NCBI GenBank assembly: GCA_036872755.1
Contig: JAVHNS010000016.1
Location: 372,001 to 436,000 of the forward strand
Reading direction: 5' to 3'
DNA length: 64,000 nt
From: Orbilia blumenaviensis
Taxonomy: Eukaryota > Ascomycota > Orbiliomycetes > Orbiliales > Orbiliaceae
The notes beneath the pieces are model-generated. The model was not told where the DNA came from. It saw only the letters and a program-made list of their open reading frames with translations, and made no database searches. The translations under genes were made by a program, and so were the position numbers. Positions 61,590-64,000 of the stretch are shown piece after piece. Numbering within the stretch: position 1 is the first letter of the stretch; every line of letters starts with the position of its first letter.

Positions 61590-63342
61590 ATGGGTCTCTT
61601 CAGTAAAAGGAGCAGTTCAAAGTCGAACTCGCTCTCCTCGCCCGATATAAACAGGAAGGGCTCTTCTACGTCTGTTAATTCATCTGTCAAATCTCCAACA
61701 ACACCTGGATCGAAGATGGGATTTGCCAATGGGAATGGCGCATTGGATACAATTCCAGCATCTATGTCAATACCCCCACCACCAAACCCTCACGGCGATC
61801 CAGTCGCCTACCTGAGAAGTTTATACGCTGTCCGAGAACGTACAAAGTGTGTTATGGACGCAGCTCTGAAACAACAATTGACAAATTTTACTTTTGACAA
61901 GACGAAATGGGAGGAAACGGTCAGCTATGTCGTATCCATCATTAAGGTACGTCACTCAATGGAATACTGGAAGTCGTGTACGATTCTGGAGCCGGGAATT
62001 TTGTTGTAAATGGCATTTGGTTAGCGACAAATTTGGCCAAGAGCTGACTTTTGTTGGGCGAAATAGAGAGACTATGCACCGGACTATCACACAATCCCAC
62101 CACATGGACGATGGCAGCATTTCGAAATCGGCGGGAGGAAGCGCGTCGATTTACTAGTTACAACATTCGGCCCTGAAATAGAAGCTATCGAAAAAACCAA
62201 GCGCCTGATAGACTTATTCTTGGTTTCAGTATTGCTCGATGCCGGTGCTGGAACAAAATGGTCCTATAAATCGAAAGACAATGGTCGATTCTACAGGAGA
62301 AGTGAGGGGTTAGCCGTTGCGAGCATGGATATGTTTAAAGACGGACTTTTCTCCAGTGATCCACATAATCCATTTAGAGTAGATGGGTCGGCGCTGAAGC
62401 TTTTGATGCCTGATTCGTTGGCAAGGGGGCTACAGATAACTGCTACAAACCCAATTGATGGACTTCATGGAAGAGCAGGGTTGCTAAGAAAGCTAGGGCA
62501 GGCTTTGGATAATAAGGAGTACTTTGGACCTGATAACCGACCTGGAAACATGCTTGGTAAGAACACTGCACCCAGAGAGGTGAAGTCACAGGCTAACATC
62601 TAATATAGATTACCTCCTCAATCACTCAACAACAAAGGTAGTGGACGGAAAACCGTATGTCCTGGTCCCCACGCTATGGACAGTGCTTTGCGAAGGCCTC
62701 ACACCAATTTGGCCGCAATCTCGAACACAGCTCGACGGTTGTTCGCTCGGTGACGCCTGGCAATGTAGCACGATGCCCCCCGGACAATACTGGGAACGAA
62801 TAGTCCCATTCCACAAAATCACTCAGTGGCTCACTTACTCGCTCATGGTCCCCATGACCAAGCTGATGGGTATTCAGTGGGTTGGCGAGCATCTTCTCAC
62901 AGGGCTTCCAGAGTATAGGAATGGTGGTTTATTCATTGACACCGGCCTCCTTACATTGAAACCGCAACATATGAAACGTGGGCTTGACGCATACCACGCC
63001 AACAGCAAAAAGGAAGGACAGCCAAGTGTGGAAGTCGTCCCTATGTTCTCGGCTGAGGACGATGTCATTGTTGAATGGAGGGCTCTTACCGTCCAGCTGC
63101 TTGACAAGCTACTCCCTGACGTCAATGAGATGTTAGGACTGCAAGGACACGATGCTTTGACACTTGCGCAGATGCTCGAAGGAGGGACATGGAAGGTGAG
63201 CCTCTAATGACAACTCTTTCATTACTGTGGAAACTCAACTAACGGGAAATTTAAATAGGGAGGACGAGAACTCGCAGAGGTCTCCCGGCCGAACACTAGA
63301 GAGCCGCCAATAATGATCCTGTCCGACGGCACGGTCTTCTAA
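61590..63342 (+). CDS. URC4: DUF1688 protein, uracil catabolism Urc4
   Basis: Exons 61590-61946, 62067-62556, 62609-63195 and 63259-63342 (introns 120, 52 and 63 nt) give 505 residues. Urc4 (Urg3 in fission yeast) belongs to the URC pathway, which lets some fungi use uracil as a nitrogen source; its exact reaction is not established. The first ~60 residues are Ser-rich and poorly conserved. The family body starts at GDPVAYLRSLYAVRERTKCV and continues through RDYAPDYHTIPPHGRWQHFE, WSYKSKDNGRFYRRSEGLAV, NRPGNMLG, LWTVLCEGLTPIWP and FIDTGLLTL. It ends REPPIMILSDGTVF, a typical family terminus supplied by the last exon. Phases are consistent at every junction. No other URC gene (GTP cyclohydrolase II-like Urc1, Urc2 regulator, urease steps) is visible within the window, so the pathway is not clustered here. 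Confidence 0.92.
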
Positions 63343-64000
63343 AAACAACAAAAAAAAACCTCTTATTACATATGTTCTTGTAATATCCCATCTCGACTCT
63401 TTTTTTCCCTATGGTGTTTAATCTGCTATTTCTCTCTCTCATTGATACTACAAACTACCCGGGCGAGGACTCGGAGTTTGGTTTTACAGCGCTATGGCTT
63501 CTTTCAATTCATGGCTTGTCTCCTGGTTTTGTGAAGGCATTTCCCTCCTCCTTTTTTCCTCTTTTTCTTTTTTTACGTCACCTTCAATTCATGCAAAGAT
63601 CCATTATATTTACGAGAGCGAGAGATGGCTTCTGGAGAGATGGTGATTGTATTTACAGCGTTTCCTGTTCCCTTTGTTTTTCCTTTTTTTTTTTTTGTTC
63701 CTCATATTGATTTACTTATCTTCCGTTTCTGCTCGTTGTTCTTTTTTTCAACGTTGGTATCGGTCCGTTTGTTTCTCTCTGTTTTATGGGAAAGGAGCAA
63801 GGAGCAAAGCCTTTGTGTTCTAAAAAGATTGCATGGCGGACTAGAAAAAACAAAAATAGTTTCTACAAATACAAGCCGGATGGGATGGAATTTTTCAAAA
63901 GTTAATGTGCAGGAGATTGGAGGCAAAGTTTTTGTGCGTAAATGGGATGTCATTATAACTTTACTTTCTTCAACCACTACTGCTACTACTACTACCAACA
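63343..64000. other. 3' flank of URC4
   Basis: T-rich DNA after the URC4 stop. No gene recognised before the window ends. Confidence 0.55.

Overview
The window is nuclear DNA from a filamentous ascomycete (Pezizomycotina). Its genes are interrupted by short GT-AG introns of about 50-155 nt, intergenic spaces are long and AT-rich, and the recognisable proteins are fungal: Opi1-type repressor, Sec9 SNARE, CipC-like proteins, ferric reductase, Urc4 and a PAN-like secreted protein. I see no rRNA, tRNA, CRISPR, prokaryotic operon or intact transposon. Fourteen genes in 64 kb is sparse, and I cannot place the species from sequence alone.

Left part (1-20 kb): a plus-strand ferric reductase (2406-4542, five exons); a minus-strand secreted S28 serine peptidase (6314-8163); a minus-strand secreted, Kex2-processed PAN/apple-like protein (8856-10067); a large disordered orphan protein (12824-15379); and a 95-residue membrane protein (18664-19106).

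Middle (20-32 kb) is the housekeeping block: opi1-like regulator (20014-21930), sec9 (24696-26045), sgt1 (27070-28419, head to head with sec9) and a conserved disordered fungal protein (30030-31268). These cover phospholipid gene regulation, exocytic membrane fusion and Hsp90 co-chaperone function.

Right part (32-64 kb): a 9.6-kb stretch without recognisable genes; a 1165-residue single-pass membrane protein (40870-44521); two CipC-like paralogs in tandem with matching exon architecture (45510-46117 and 47317-47945); a second single-pass Ser/Thr-rich membrane protein (52389-53771); and after a 7.8-kb gap a four-exon DUF1688/Urc4 uracil-catabolism gene (61590-63342).

I did not find a clear new multi-gene system. 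The best leads are the CipC pair flanked by two signal-peptide-less membrane proteins, a structured intergenic site at 49.3-49.4 kb, a G18 run just after a stop codon, a possible unannotated minus-strand gene near 55 kb and a decayed coding fragment near 50.3 kb. All exon structures were derived by hand from splice consensus plus protein continuity. Transcription start sites and UTRs are not determined.
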